Assembly (NCBI RefSeq): GCF_004138295.1
Contig: NZ_SCFM01000013.1
Span: 124,001 to 188,000 of the forward strand
DNA from: Ectobacillus funiculus
Lineage (GTDB): Bacteria > Bacillota > Bacilli > Bacillales > Bacillaceae_G
Direction: 5' to 3'
DNA length: 64,000 nt
Below, one piece after another: positions 40,853 through 49,304 of this stretch (its first letter is position 1; the number at the start of each line of letters is the position of its first letter). Made by a program: the position numbers and the translations under genes. The notes beneath the pieces were generated by a model. The model worked only from the letters and a program-made list of their open reading frames with translations. It did no database searches and had not been told where the DNA came from.

Positions 40853-40900
40853 TGCATATATCTTGTGTCTGCTCGAAAAACATAATACAATATGTAGGCA
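40853..40900 (+). promoter_or_regulatory. nrdIEF promoter with tandem NrdR-like boxes
   Basis: The promoter is TTGTGT (40863-40868), a 17-bp spacer and TACAAT (40886-40891). Two 16-bp matches to the NrdR box consensus ACACWATATATWGTGT, at 40853-40868 (10-11 of 16) and 40885-40900 (11 of 16), start 32 bp apart, three helical turns as known for NrdR sites. They overlap the -35 and -10 elements. Confidence 0.6.
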
Positions 40901-40950
40901 GATAAAAATATGAAGAATTTGGTTATGGTTAGGAAATGGAGGAGTTAGGA

Positions 40951-41310
40951 ATGCTGATTGTATATGATTCAATGACAGGAAATGTGAAGAGGTTTATTCA
41001 AAAACTCAATATGCCCGCGGTGCAAATTCATGACGAATTACTGCTGGATAAGGAGTATGTCCTTGTCACATATACAACAGGATTCGGGAAAGTGCCAGAG
41101 CGTGTAGCAAAATTTCTGGAGCGAAACTACGATCGCTTAAAAGGTGTAGCAGCGAGCGGAAATCGTAACTGGGGAGACAAGTTTGGCGCCAGCGCAGACC
41201 ACATTGCCAAAGCATACGAAGTGCCAGTTTTGTCTAAGTTTGAAATGGCTGGGACAAATAAAGATATAGAATTTTTCAAAGAAAGGGTGCTGGGGCTTGC
41301 GACATATTGA
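40951..41310 (+). CDS. nrdI: NrdI flavodoxin-like activator of class Ib ribonucleotide reductase
   Basis: A 119-residue flavodoxin-like protein (MLIVYDSMTGNVKRFIQKL, VTYTTGFGKVPERVAKFLE, GNRNWGDKFGASADHIAK) that delivers an oxidant for assembling the manganese-tyrosyl cofactor of NrdF. The ATG at 40951 follows GGAGGAG by 6 nt; an in-frame ATG at 40936 lies before that site. First gene of nrdIEF; its stop lies inside nrdE, giving a 14-nt overlap. Confidence 0.95.
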   Translation: MLIVYDSMTGNVKRFIQKLNMPAVQIHDELLLDKEYVLVTYTTGFGKVPERVAKFLERNYDRLKGVAASGNRNWGDKFGASADHIAKAYEVPVLSKFEMAGTNKDIEFFKERVLGLATY

Positions 41311-43740
41311 GCTCAATAATGAAATTACACAAATGGCAGATGGCTTCTATCAATTGGAGAAAGACCAAGAAGCATTGCAGGAATTTTTGAAAGAGGCGCG
41401 CGAAAACACACTACCGTTTAGCAACGTACGTGAGCGCATCGCCTATATGATGGAGCAAGACTATTACTACAATGTGTTACAGGAGTATTCTCTAGAAGAG
41501 ATTGAGGAAGTGTATGCTACTACATACGAAGAAAACTTCCAATTTCAATCCTACATGGCGGTATCAAAGTTTTATAAGGATTACGCATTAAAAACAAATG
41601 ATGGAAAGCAGTATTTGGAAAGCTATGAAGATCGCATTGCAATTGTCAGCTTATACTTGGGCCGTGGTAACGCGGAAAAAGCAAAGAAATATGCACAACA
41701 AATGATCAAGCAAAACTATCAACCAGCGACACCAACCTTTTTGAATGCAGGACGAAGCAGAAGAGGGGAAATGGTGAGCTGTTTTCTTTTGGAAATGGAT
41801 GATAGCTTAAACTCGATTGGATTTAATATTAATACGGCGATGCAGCTAAGTAAGATTGGCGGAGGCGTTAACCAATGAGCGCCAACTAGCAGAGATGCTG
41901 GTTATAAGAACCCTGCTAATTCGGTGGAACTCTTGCTTTAACAAGACAATACCGAGCCAAGTTATCTAATTGGTCAGCTGTGAGAATGATGAATTTTCAA
42001 GCTACCGATTTCTTGACCAAAATTTGACCAATTAGATAAAAGGTGTAACGACCATCGAAATCACGCTGTCTCAGCGGAAGAGAGTAGAGTAGGACGCAAG
42101 CGTTTGGCGTCCGAAACGCAGGGACTCTTACCAAATATGGAAGAGTATGATATGGTCTGCTCTTACAGGCGACTGTAAGCTGTCCAAATGGACGCACTAG
42201 GTATAGCGAACCTGGTGGAACAGAAGGTGCGCTAAATCTTTCTAAACTACGAGCCAGAGGAGAAGAAATTAAAGGGATTGAAAATGCGGCAAGCGGTGTA
42301 ATGCCGGTGATGAAGCTGTTAGAGGATTCTTTCTCTTATGCAAATCAGTTAGGACAAAGAAAAGGCGCAGGCGCCGTGTACTTGAACATTTTCCACTGGG
42401 ATATTATTGAATTCCTTGACTCGAAAAAAATCAACGCTGATGAAAAAACTCGGATCCAATCCCTCTCCATCGGATTAATCGTACCAAGCAAGTTTTTTGA
42501 ACTAGCAGAGAAGGATGAACCTCTATACGTATTCGCTCCATATACAGTGTTTAAAGAGTATGGAAAACACCTAGACGATATGGATATTGATGCGATGTAC
42601 GAAGAACTGGTTGCAAATCCGAAAATCAAAAAGAAAAAGCTTGATTTAAGTGCGCGTGACATGCTAATTAAAGTTTCTATGATCCAATTGGAATCAGGAT
42701 ATCCGTACATCATGTTTAAATCAAATGCGAATGAGCAGCATCCGCTTAAGGATATTGGTTCAATTAAAATGTCGAACCTTTGTTCGGAAATTTTCCAACT
42801 TCAAGAAACATCAGAAATTAACGATTACGGTGTAGGCGATATTATCCGCCGTGATATTAACTGTAACCTAGGATCTTTAAACATTGTCAACGTAATGGAA
42901 AACAAAGAACTTCGCGAAGCAGTGCATACCGGTATGGAGGCTTTGACAGCCGTTTCTGATATGACAGTGATTCAAAACGCTCCAACAGTGAAAAAGGCGA
43001 ATGATGAACTTCATTCTGTTGGCTTAGGTGCAATGAACCTGCACGGTTTCTTGGCAAAAAATAAAATCGCGTACGAAAGCGAAGAAGCGAAGGATTTTGC
43101 TCGTACCTTCTTTATGATGTTGAACTACTATTCCATCGAGAAAAGTATGGAAATCGCAAAAGAGCGAGGCGAGACATTTAAAGACTTTGAGAAGTCCGAG
43201 TATGCGAAAGGAACATACTTCGAGAAATACGAAACAACTGACTTTAGACCATGCTTAGACAAGGTAAAAAAGCTGTTTGAAGGCATGCATGTTCCGACGC
43301 AGGAAGATTGGAGTAATCTGAAAGAACAAGTTCAAATATACGGATTATACAATGCTTATAGGCTTGCAATCGCTCCGACGCAATCCATCAGCTACGTTCA
43401 AAACGCGACATCTAGCGTAATGCCGATCGTAAACCAAATTGAGTCTAGAACGTATGCAAATGCAACAACATATTACCCAATGCCGTTCTTATCAAAAGAA
43501 ACGTTTTGGTACTATAAATCCTCTTATGATATTAATCAATTTAAGCTTATTGACTTAATCGCGGAAATTCAGCAGCATGTAGATCAAGGAATCAGCACGA
43601 TTTTATACGTGAATAGCGATATTTCCACACGCGAATTGGCGCGTTATTATATCTACGCTCACAAAAAAGGCTTAAAGAGCTTGTATTATACAAGAACACG
43701 AAAGCTAAGCGTAGAAGAGTGCGTAGCGTGCGTAGTCTAA
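41297..43740 (+). CDS. nrdE: Ribonucleotide reductase class Ib large subunit NrdE, interrupted by a group I intron
   Basis: Reduces ribonucleoside diphosphates to the deoxy forms. Coding sequence is join(41297..41868, 42228..43740), giving 694 residues, the usual length. Exon 1 ends in ...SKIGGGV and exon 2 resumes ALNLSKLRARGEEIKGIENAASGVMPVMKLLEDSF, which restores the conserved active-site region. Exon 2 holds NLCSEIFQ, RRDINCNLGSLN and the radical-transfer and C-terminal redox Cys pair (EECVACVV). Without splicing the frame stops at 41878, so splicing is essential. The start is TTG within nrdI. Confidence 0.95.
41869..42227 (+). ncRNA. Group I intron in nrdE (359 nt, no endonuclease)
   Basis: Boundaries follow the group I rules: the exon ends in T (41868), the intron ends in G (42227), and joining GT with T restores a Val codon. 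P7 can form between GACCA (42050-42054) and TGGTC (42153-42157). The core element GATATGGTCTGCTC and an upstream Q-like AATACCGAGCCAAG are present. No homing endonuclease gene is inside, so it is a self-splicing RNA that cannot home on its own. Inserted in a highly conserved stretch of NrdE. Confidence 0.9.
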
Positions 43741-43768
43741 TTTTTAGAGAGAGAAGGGGTGGTTTATA

Positions 43769-45002
43769 GTGCGCGCAGTAAACTGGAATAAGCAAGAAGA
43801 TGATTACAGCTTAATGTTTTGGAAGCAAAATATCGCCCAGTTTTGGACGGAGGAGGAAATCGCTGTTTCCTCTGACAAAAACACTTGGGTACAGTTATCT
43901 AAGGAAGAGCAAGTTGCCTACAAGCGAGTTCTCGGCGGCTTGACCTTGCTTGACACGAAACAGGGCGGCGAGGGTATGCCGCTCATCCTCGTGCATGTGA
44001 ACAATCTGCAGGCAAAAAGCGTGCTGGCGTTTATGGGTGCGATGGAGGAAGTACACGCAAAGTCATACAGTCATATTTTTACGACACTCGCAACAGAAGA
44101 AGAAATTGACGGTATTTTTAAATGGGTAGACGAGCATCCGCTTCTAGAGAAAAAAGGAAGCATCATTACGTCCTACTACCGCCGCCTGTTAAAGCCAGAG
44201 GTAACGAATAAAGAGCTATATATGGCGATGGTTGCAAGCGTGTTTTTGGAAAGCTATTTATTCTACAGCGGGTTCTTCTATCCGCTTTATCTCGCTGGTC
44301 AAGGTAAGATGACAGCAAGTGGTGAAATTATTAACCTGATCATACGTGATGAGTCCATTCACGGTGTGTTCGTTGGCTTATTAGCACAAGAATTATACGC
44401 AAAGCTATCAGAAGACGAGCAGCAAGAGGTAAAAGCAGAAATACTTGAGCTCTTAATCGACTTATATGAAAATGAACAAGCATATACAGAAGAAATTTAT
44501 ACGTCAATAGGTCTTGTAGATGAAGTGAACAAATTTGTTCGCTACAATGCAAATAAGGCGTTAATGAATCTTGGTATGGATCCATATTTTGAGGATGAGG
44601 AGATTAATCCAATTGTCTTAAACGGACTTCGTACTGATACAAAAAACCATGACTTTTTCTCCGTTCTTTTCTTGAGCGGCTTTAGGCAGAAATGTCTATC
44701 GAATAACTCCGTGAATTCAGGGAAAGCCTGTGTTGCGTAAGTGATATGGCAATCCTGAGCGAAGCCTCTATGAGGAACGTGCAACGACTATCCCTTAAAA
44801 AGGGAGTACACTCAAGCGAGTGGAAGCGCGGAGCATCCAAAACGGATGATGATATAGTCTGCTCTCATGCGAAAGCATGAGCCGGGTTCGTCCCGCTGCA
44901 AGTGTAGCGAGCTTGTGGGAACATACAGGTAAAGGAAATGGTTACGTCAAAGCAACAAATGTTGAAAAACTGACAAATGATGATTTTGTGTTTGATTTTT
45001 AA
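43769..45002 (+). CDS. nrdF: Ribonucleotide reductase class Ib small subunit NrdF, interrupted by a group I intron
   Basis: Provides the tyrosyl radical for NrdE. Coding sequence is join(43769..44664, 44930..45002), giving 322 residues. Exon 1 contains the metal ligand regions (LDTKQGGEGM, EEVHAKSYSHIF, VFLESYLFYSGFFYPLYLA, RDESIHGVFVG) and ends at KNHDFFSV. Exon 2 adds KGNGYVKATNVEKLTNDDFVFDF, the C-terminal tail that docks onto NrdE. Unspliced mRNA would give a frame that replaces this tail with 26 unrelated residues. The start is GTG, 8 nt after AAGGGG. Confidence 0.95.
44665..44929 (+). ncRNA. Group I intron in nrdF (265 nt, no endonuclease)
   Basis: The exon ends in T (44664), the intron ends in G (44929), and splicing rebuilds Val-Lys-Gly-Asn-Gly. 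P7 pairs GACTA (44786-44790) with TAGTC (44855-44859); the nrdE intron has GACCA/TGGTC in the same places, a compensatory change. The core also shows GTGAATTCAGGG, CAATCCTGAGC, GTGCAACGACTATCC and GATATAGTCTGCTC. Compact, no open reading frame. Confidence 0.92.
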
Positions 45003-45049
45003 GAAGCAGAGGGCTTGATGATAGCAAGACCTCATTTCTAAAAATCCCT

Positions 45050-45101
45050 AAAAAAAGGTATTTACACATTAGACATAACTAATATGTAAATACCTTTTTT
45101 A
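45050..45101 (+). terminator. Terminator of nrdIEF
   Basis: AAAAAAGGTATTTACA and TGTAAATACCTTTTTT form a 16-bp stem with a partly paired loop. Confidence 0.9.
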
Positions 45102-45274
45102 TGTATGTGTTTACTATTTCTTTTTTAAGAAGACTCTGCTGGAATAATTATGTCAGAATAACTATTTGTGATTCTGTTATTAAACATAGTGAATTTTTCA
45201 TAATATAAAAAGTATATAACGAAACCAAAACAAATGAAGCACCTAGAAGCTGAACTAGTTGTTTTACTTTATCG

Positions 45275-45283
45275 TGCTATAAT
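45275..45283 (+). promoter_or_regulatory. Extended -10 promoter of the MFS gene
   Basis: TGCTATAAT matches TGnTATAAT, 35 bp before the start codon. Confidence 0.55.
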
Positions 45284-45317
45284 CATTTAATACATTTAAC
45301 AAAAGGAGCCTACCTTC

Positions 45318-46508
45318 GTGTCAAATACACCACCGTCTTTATGGACTAAAACATTTATTATTATCATGTTAGCCAATGCATTTGCTTTTTTCGCATTTGA
45401 TATTTTGCTGCCAACTCTCCCGCTTTTTTTGGAAAAGTATGGGAGCCTTGATATATCCAAAATAGGATTGATCATCGGGAGCTTTACTTTTTCTGCTATT
45501 ATCATTCGGCCGTTTACTGAAATTTTTACTAATAAATTTGGGAGAAAGAAAGTATTAGTTGTCTCTATTCTTATTTGTTTACTCTCAACTCTAGGTTATT
45601 ATATTGGCACAAGCTTTATCCTTGCACTTTCGATTCGTATTCTGCATGGTTTTGGCTTTGGTCTTGCTGTTACGATTCTTTCTACTTTAGCAGCGGAGAT
45701 TATTCCGAAAGACAGACGAGGCGAAGGGATGGGAATGATTGGGAATGGCACAACCGTTGCTTTGGCACTATCGCCTTTCGCTGGGATGTGGCTATTTAAC
45801 TCGTACAATCCAATTATATTATTTGGAGTCGCAGGACTTAGTTTGCTAGTATTTCTTTCTTGCGTTAGCTTCATTTCTTTTCCAGAAAGTGTGGCCAATT
45901 CTAATCAAACAGAGAAATCATTCCTCCAGTCAATGATTGAACCTTCCGCTATTTTTCCTTGCTTCCTAATGCTTTTGTTTGGCATATGCATTGGAGGAGT
46001 CATTAGTTTTATGGCACTCTATGCAAAGGAGCTAAATATTGAAGGAGTGGCATGGTTTTATTTTGTAAATACAGTGAGCGGATTTTTAATCCGTTTTATT
46101 TCCGGAAAAGTATTCGACCGAAAAGGGCATGCCTGGGTCTTGATTCCAAGTTCTATCTCCATTACCATTGGATTTGTTTTATTATACCAAGCTACCACTT
46201 TAAGTGATTTACTCATTGCTGCGGCTTTATATGGTATGGGAACGGGATCATTATTCCCTTCTCTACAAGCCTGGACTTTGAATAATACCAAGCCTGAACA
46301 ATTCACAAAGGTAACTGCGATGTTCTTTAATTCGTTTGACCTGGGGATCGGGGGAGGTTCGGCTATTCTTGGTTTGATTGCCGTAAAAACAAGCTATAGT
46401 TCCATTTATTTATTTTCAGCTTTCGTCATGGTATTTTTCCTTCTTGTTTACTGTTCCGTATTATTTATCAATAAACAAAGCTTGGTGAGAACACAGAAAA
46501 GAGCATAG
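45318..46508 (+). CDS. MFS transporter (DHA1-like)
   Basis: A 396-residue transporter with 12 predicted membrane segments. The loop 2-3 signature reads EIFTNKFGRKKVLV. Segment 5 holds RILHGFGFGLAVTILSTLAAEIIPKDRRGEGMGMIGNGTTVALALSPFAG, like motif C of drug-proton antiporters. The substrate is unknown; efflux of a small molecule is likely. The GTG start is 9 nt after AAAGGAG. Single-gene unit. Confidence 0.9.
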   Translation: MSNTPPSLWTKTFIIIMLANAFAFFAFDILLPTLPLFLEKYGSLDISKIGLIIGSFTFSAIIIRPFTEIFTNKFGRKKVLVVSILICLLSTLGYYIGTSFILALSIRILHGFGFGLAVTILSTLAAEIIPKDRRGEGMGMIGNGTTVALALSPFAGMWLFNSYNPIILFGVAGLSLLVFLSCVSFISFPESVANSNQTEKSFLQSMIEPSAIFPCFLMLLFGICIGGVISFMALYAKELNIEGVAWFYFVNTVSGFLIRFISGKVFDRKGHAWVLIPSSISITIGFVLLYQATTLSDLLIAAALYGMGTGSLFPSLQAWTLNNTKPEQFTKVTAMFFNSFDLGIGGGSAILGLIAVKTSYSSIYLFSAFVMVFFLLVYCSVLFINKQSLVRTQKRA

Positions 46509-46524
46509 ATAAACAGAGTATAGT

Positions 46525-46560
46525 GAGCACCCTCAGAATAGAGGGTGCTCATTTTTATTT
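46525..46560 (+). terminator. Terminator of the MFS gene
   Basis: GAGCACCCTC-AGAATA-GAGGGTGCTC followed by ATTTTTATTT. Confidence 0.9.
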
Positions 46561-46769
46561 ACAATAAATGGAAACATCATTCTTTGATGGTACCTAACAT
46601 AGAAGAGAATATTCATTTTCAGTATTCCAATTAATTTTTGATAACACAGGAAATGATATTACAGTACTGAATGGATCAGGATAAGTTTGTACACAGTTTC
46701 CATTTTTCTTTACCATCCCTAGGGATCGGACAGGCTTTTTAGCTAATCATTTTTTAGGGGGCAAATAGA

Positions 46770-48092
46770 GTGTTCAACACAAGTTTTAAAAAGAAGCTAT
46801 TCCTTTTTGCAGCTATGTCTTCTATTGCTGTTGGTAGTTTGATGGGCACCTGTGCTTTTTCACCATCATCTGCGGAAGCAGAAACTAACCATGATAACGG
46901 GAAGGTAAAAAACGTTATATTTATGATTCCAGATGGTTTTTCTGCGGCGTATGCAACGCACTATCGTTGGTATAAAGGCAAACAATCTCTTTTGGACTCC
47001 ATGTTCGTCGGTATGCATCGAACATATTCTGCAAGCTCCGCGGTAACAGATTCAGCTGCTGCTGCAACAGCAATGGCGACAGGAGTCAAAACAAATAATG
47101 GAATGATTAGCCTTTCACCAAAAGGTAAGACGTTGAAAACGATTCTTGAAGCCGCTGAGGCAACGGGAAAAGCCTCTGGATTAGTCGCTACTGCCACGAT
47201 TACGCATGCCACTCCTGCTGCATTTGCTTCACATGCTGTTTCACGTACAAGCGAAGCAACTATTGCACCCCAGCTGCTGAACAATGGAGTAGATGTGATT
47301 CTAGGAGGCGGAAGGAGGTATTTTCCTGATTCACTTTTAAAGGAGGCACGGGAAAAGGGGTACCAATTGGTCAGCAATCGGGAACAGCTGTCTGCTGCCA
47401 AAAAGACTGGGAAGCTAATCGGTTTGTTTGCTGAAGAGGGCTTAGCAGCAGAATTGGATCGGGATGTAACCAAGCAGCCTAGCCTAGCTGAGATGAGCAA
47501 AGCAGCCATTGAAGTGCTTCATCAGGAGAAAGACGGATTTTTCTTGCTGATTGAAGGAAGTGAGATTGATTGGGCAGGGCATGTTCACGATGCAGCTTGG
47601 GCGATGAAAGATGCCGAAGCATTTGAAGCAGCAGTGGAAAAGGTATTAGAATTCGCCAAAAAGGACAAACATACTTTAGTCGTTGTAGCGGGTGATCATG
47701 ATACGGGAGGTATGTCCGTTGGTGGTTACGGGAAATATGCTGCAAATATTGAAATGCTTCGCAACGTAACTGCAACAGGCTTCTTTATGGCAAAAAAGCT
47801 CAATCCTGCCCGCAGCAATATAAAGGAAGTAGTGAAACACTATGCTAATATAAATCTTACAGATGAAGAAGCTGCAAGAATTAAAGCTGCTCAAACGACG
47901 GACATAGCAATTAATGAAGTGATTTCAGAACGTGCATTAGTTGGCTGGACAACTTTTAAGCATACTGGTATGGATGTCCCGGTATATGCATTCGGGCCAG
48001 GATCTAACCTGTTCTACGGTTTACACAATAACACAGATCTTCCACAATTAATGGCACAAGTCATGGGAATTTCTTTTCTACCAGCCCGCTAG
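46770..48092 (+). CDS. Secreted alkaline phosphatase
   Basis: A 440-residue PhoA-family phosphomonoesterase. The signal peptide runs to about SSAEAE (residue 38). Metal-site Asp55 lies in FMIPDG and nucleophile Ser95 in AVTDSAAAATAMATGVKT. Later metal ligands are in LIEGSEIDWAGHVHDA and VVVAGDHDTGG and a final His in FKHTGMDVPVYAFGPG. It releases phosphate outside the cell and belongs with B. subtilis PhoA/PhoB (about 460 aa). No clear PhoP box (repeated TTAACA) was found upstream. GTG start, 7 nt after AGGGGGC. Confidence 0.95.
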   Translation: MFNTSFKKKLFLFAAMSSIAVGSLMGTCAFSPSSAEAETNHDNGKVKNVIFMIPDGFSAAYATHYRWYKGKQSLLDSMFVGMHRTYSASSAVTDSAAAATAMATGVKTNNGMISLSPKGKTLKTILEAAEATGKASGLVATATITHATPAAFASHAVSRTSEATIAPQLLNNGVDVILGGGRRYFPDSLLKEAREKGYQLVSNREQLSAAKKTGKLIGLFAEEGLAAELDRDVTKQPSLAEMSKAAIEVLHQEKDGFFLLIEGSEIDWAGHVHDAAWAMKDAEAFEAAVEKVLEFAKKDKHTLVVVAGDHDTGGMSVGGYGKYAANIEMLRNVTATGFFMAKKLNPARSNIKEVVKHYANINLTDEEAARIKAAQTTDIAINEVISERALVGWTTFKHTGMDVPVYAFGPGSNLFYGLHNNTDLPQLMAQVMGISFLPAR

Positions 48093-48112
48093 ATGAGGAA
48101 TTTTAACGCGCA

Positions 48113-48142
48113 GCGTGTCTAGAAGCATACTGCGCGTTTATT
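48113..48142 (+). terminator. Terminator of the phosphatase gene
   Basis: AACGCGCAG / CTGCGCGTT, then TATTGTT. Confidence 0.75.
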
Positions 48143-48145
48143 GTT

Positions 48146-48258
48146 ACATTGTAGAAAATATAAATTCCCACCTGAAAGCTGGGAGACCATTCGATGTAGT
48201 GAGAAATTTTAGGAATATAGTATAAAGGCAAGGCTTACCAGTCGGCGAGTTTTCTTTA
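48146..48258 (+). repeat. Dispersed repeat with central deletion
   Basis: Both ends present, but the ACTACGCCTCTGTCTTCGCC centre is deleted and about 10 extra bp (CTGAAAGCTG region) lie near the left arm. Its right end touches the stop of the methyltransferase gene. Confidence 0.8.
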
Positions 48259-49023
48259 TTTTCTGCACTGTATCAACACAGCTTGCCCTTGAAAGCTGCT
48301 GATATGTCCGTCCTGTACCTCAATATGAAAATGCTTCGCTATCTGTTTATCCCCATTCAGCATATACTGCTCCAGCTCTTGTTTCTCCGTTTCCGGCAAT
48401 CCTGCTTGTTTGCACCATTTTTCAAATTGAAATGTTTTTGAGAAGGTCACAAGCTGCTGCACTGTAAATCCTGAACGCTCTAATAGTGAAATCCATTCAG
48501 ATTTCTTCCAAGCACGGTAGTGGCTATTGTCCCGCTTTTTCTCCACTGTATTGTAAAAGGTATCAAGCTCATCTTGCTCAGGAGCAACGTTATCGATCAG
48601 AAGAAACTTCCCGTTTTCTTGGAGCACACGGTAGCTCTCGGCCGCAAAAGCAGCAATGTCCGAGAAATGATGCGGTGCAATGCGGCAAGCCACAATAGAA
48701 AATGAAGCATCAGGAAACGGCAGCCGCTCGGCATCACCCTTCATAAAGGTAACGTTTGTATGTCCATTTCCGCGAATAAATGCTTCCGCTTCCTGCAGCA
48801 TGTTTTCTGTTAGATCAAGTGCGGTAACCTGATCTACAAGCTGCGCAAAGCCGTTGGCAACATGACCGCCGCCTGTGGCGATATCGAGAACAATATCTTC
48901 CTTCTTTGCCTCAGAGAGTGCAAGAAGTACTGCCAGGTCTTTTCCTTTAGCGTGGATTTCGCTTGTTACATAATGAGCTGCATACTTACCGAACTGCTCT
49001 TGTACACGCTGTTTGTTATCCAT
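48256..49023 (-). CDS. Class I SAM-dependent methyltransferase
   Basis: A 255-residue methyltransferase. The SAM site has VLDIATGGGHVANGFAQLV (motif I) and ALDLTENML (acidic end of beta 2), then FMKGDAERLPFPDASFSIVACRIAPHHF and RVLQENGKFLLIDN, the pattern of UbiE/YcgJ-type enzymes. The C-terminal third (about 170-255) includes a HFHIEVQDG segment. The acceptor is unknown. The ATG follows AAGGGAG by 9 nt. Single gene, divergent from nirB. Confidence 0.88.
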   Translation of the reverse strand: MDNKQRVQEQFGKYAAHYVTSEIHAKGKDLAVLLALSEAKKEDIVLDIATGGGHVANGFAQLVDQVTALDLTENMLQEAEAFIRGNGHTNVTFMKGDAERLPFPDASFSIVACRIAPHHFSDIAAFAAESYRVLQENGKFLLIDNVAPEQDELDTFYNTVEKKRDNSHYRAWKKSEWISLLERSGFTVQQLVTFSKTFQFEKWCKQAGLPETEKQELEQYMLNGDKQIAKHFHIEVQDGHISSFQGQAVLIQCRK

Positions 49024-49100
49024 CTATACCATCTCCCTTCTTTTCTACTAGCATAACGCAAAAGGAATCATAAGAATATTTCGTTTTTTCATGAAAACTC

Positions 49101-49169
49101 GATAAGAAATTCTTATCTTCTTTCTAAATGTTCACAAAATATTAACCGAAAACTGTGATGTTCATCATA
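49101..49169. promoter_or_regulatory. Palindromes between the methyltransferase gene and nirB
   Basis: GATAAGAAATTCTTATC (49101-49117) has 8-bp perfect arms. TGTGATGTTCATCATA (49154-49169) matches the Fnr consensus TGTGA-N6-TCACA at 9 of 10 defined positions and sits within a wider 24-bp imperfect palindrome (AAACT...AGTTT). Anaerobic control of nirB-nirD-cobA is plausible. Confidence 0.5.
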
Positions 49170-49304
49170 GTTTTGGCCCAAAATAAAGGCATTTTTGGCG
49201 ATTTTTTTACAACTGCCTCGGACTTATATTCTTTTCTAATCCCCTTTGCTACAATGAAGCCAAGATGAATGCTCAAAAATTCACAAAGAAAGAAGGATTT
49301 CAAA

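Noticed and set aside
41297-43740. nrdE read as a frameshifted or broken pseudogene
   Set aside because: The interruption has group I intron borders and core pairing, and joining at 41868/42228 restores the full conserved protein.
44665-44740. Alternative C-terminus of NrdF encoded by read-through into the intron
   Set aside because: The 26-codon tail is not NrdF-like, and the true tail lies in exon 2 (44930-45002).
46561-46769. PhoP box before the alkaline phosphatase gene
   Set aside because: No pair of TTAACA-like hexamers with 11-bp periodicity could be found.
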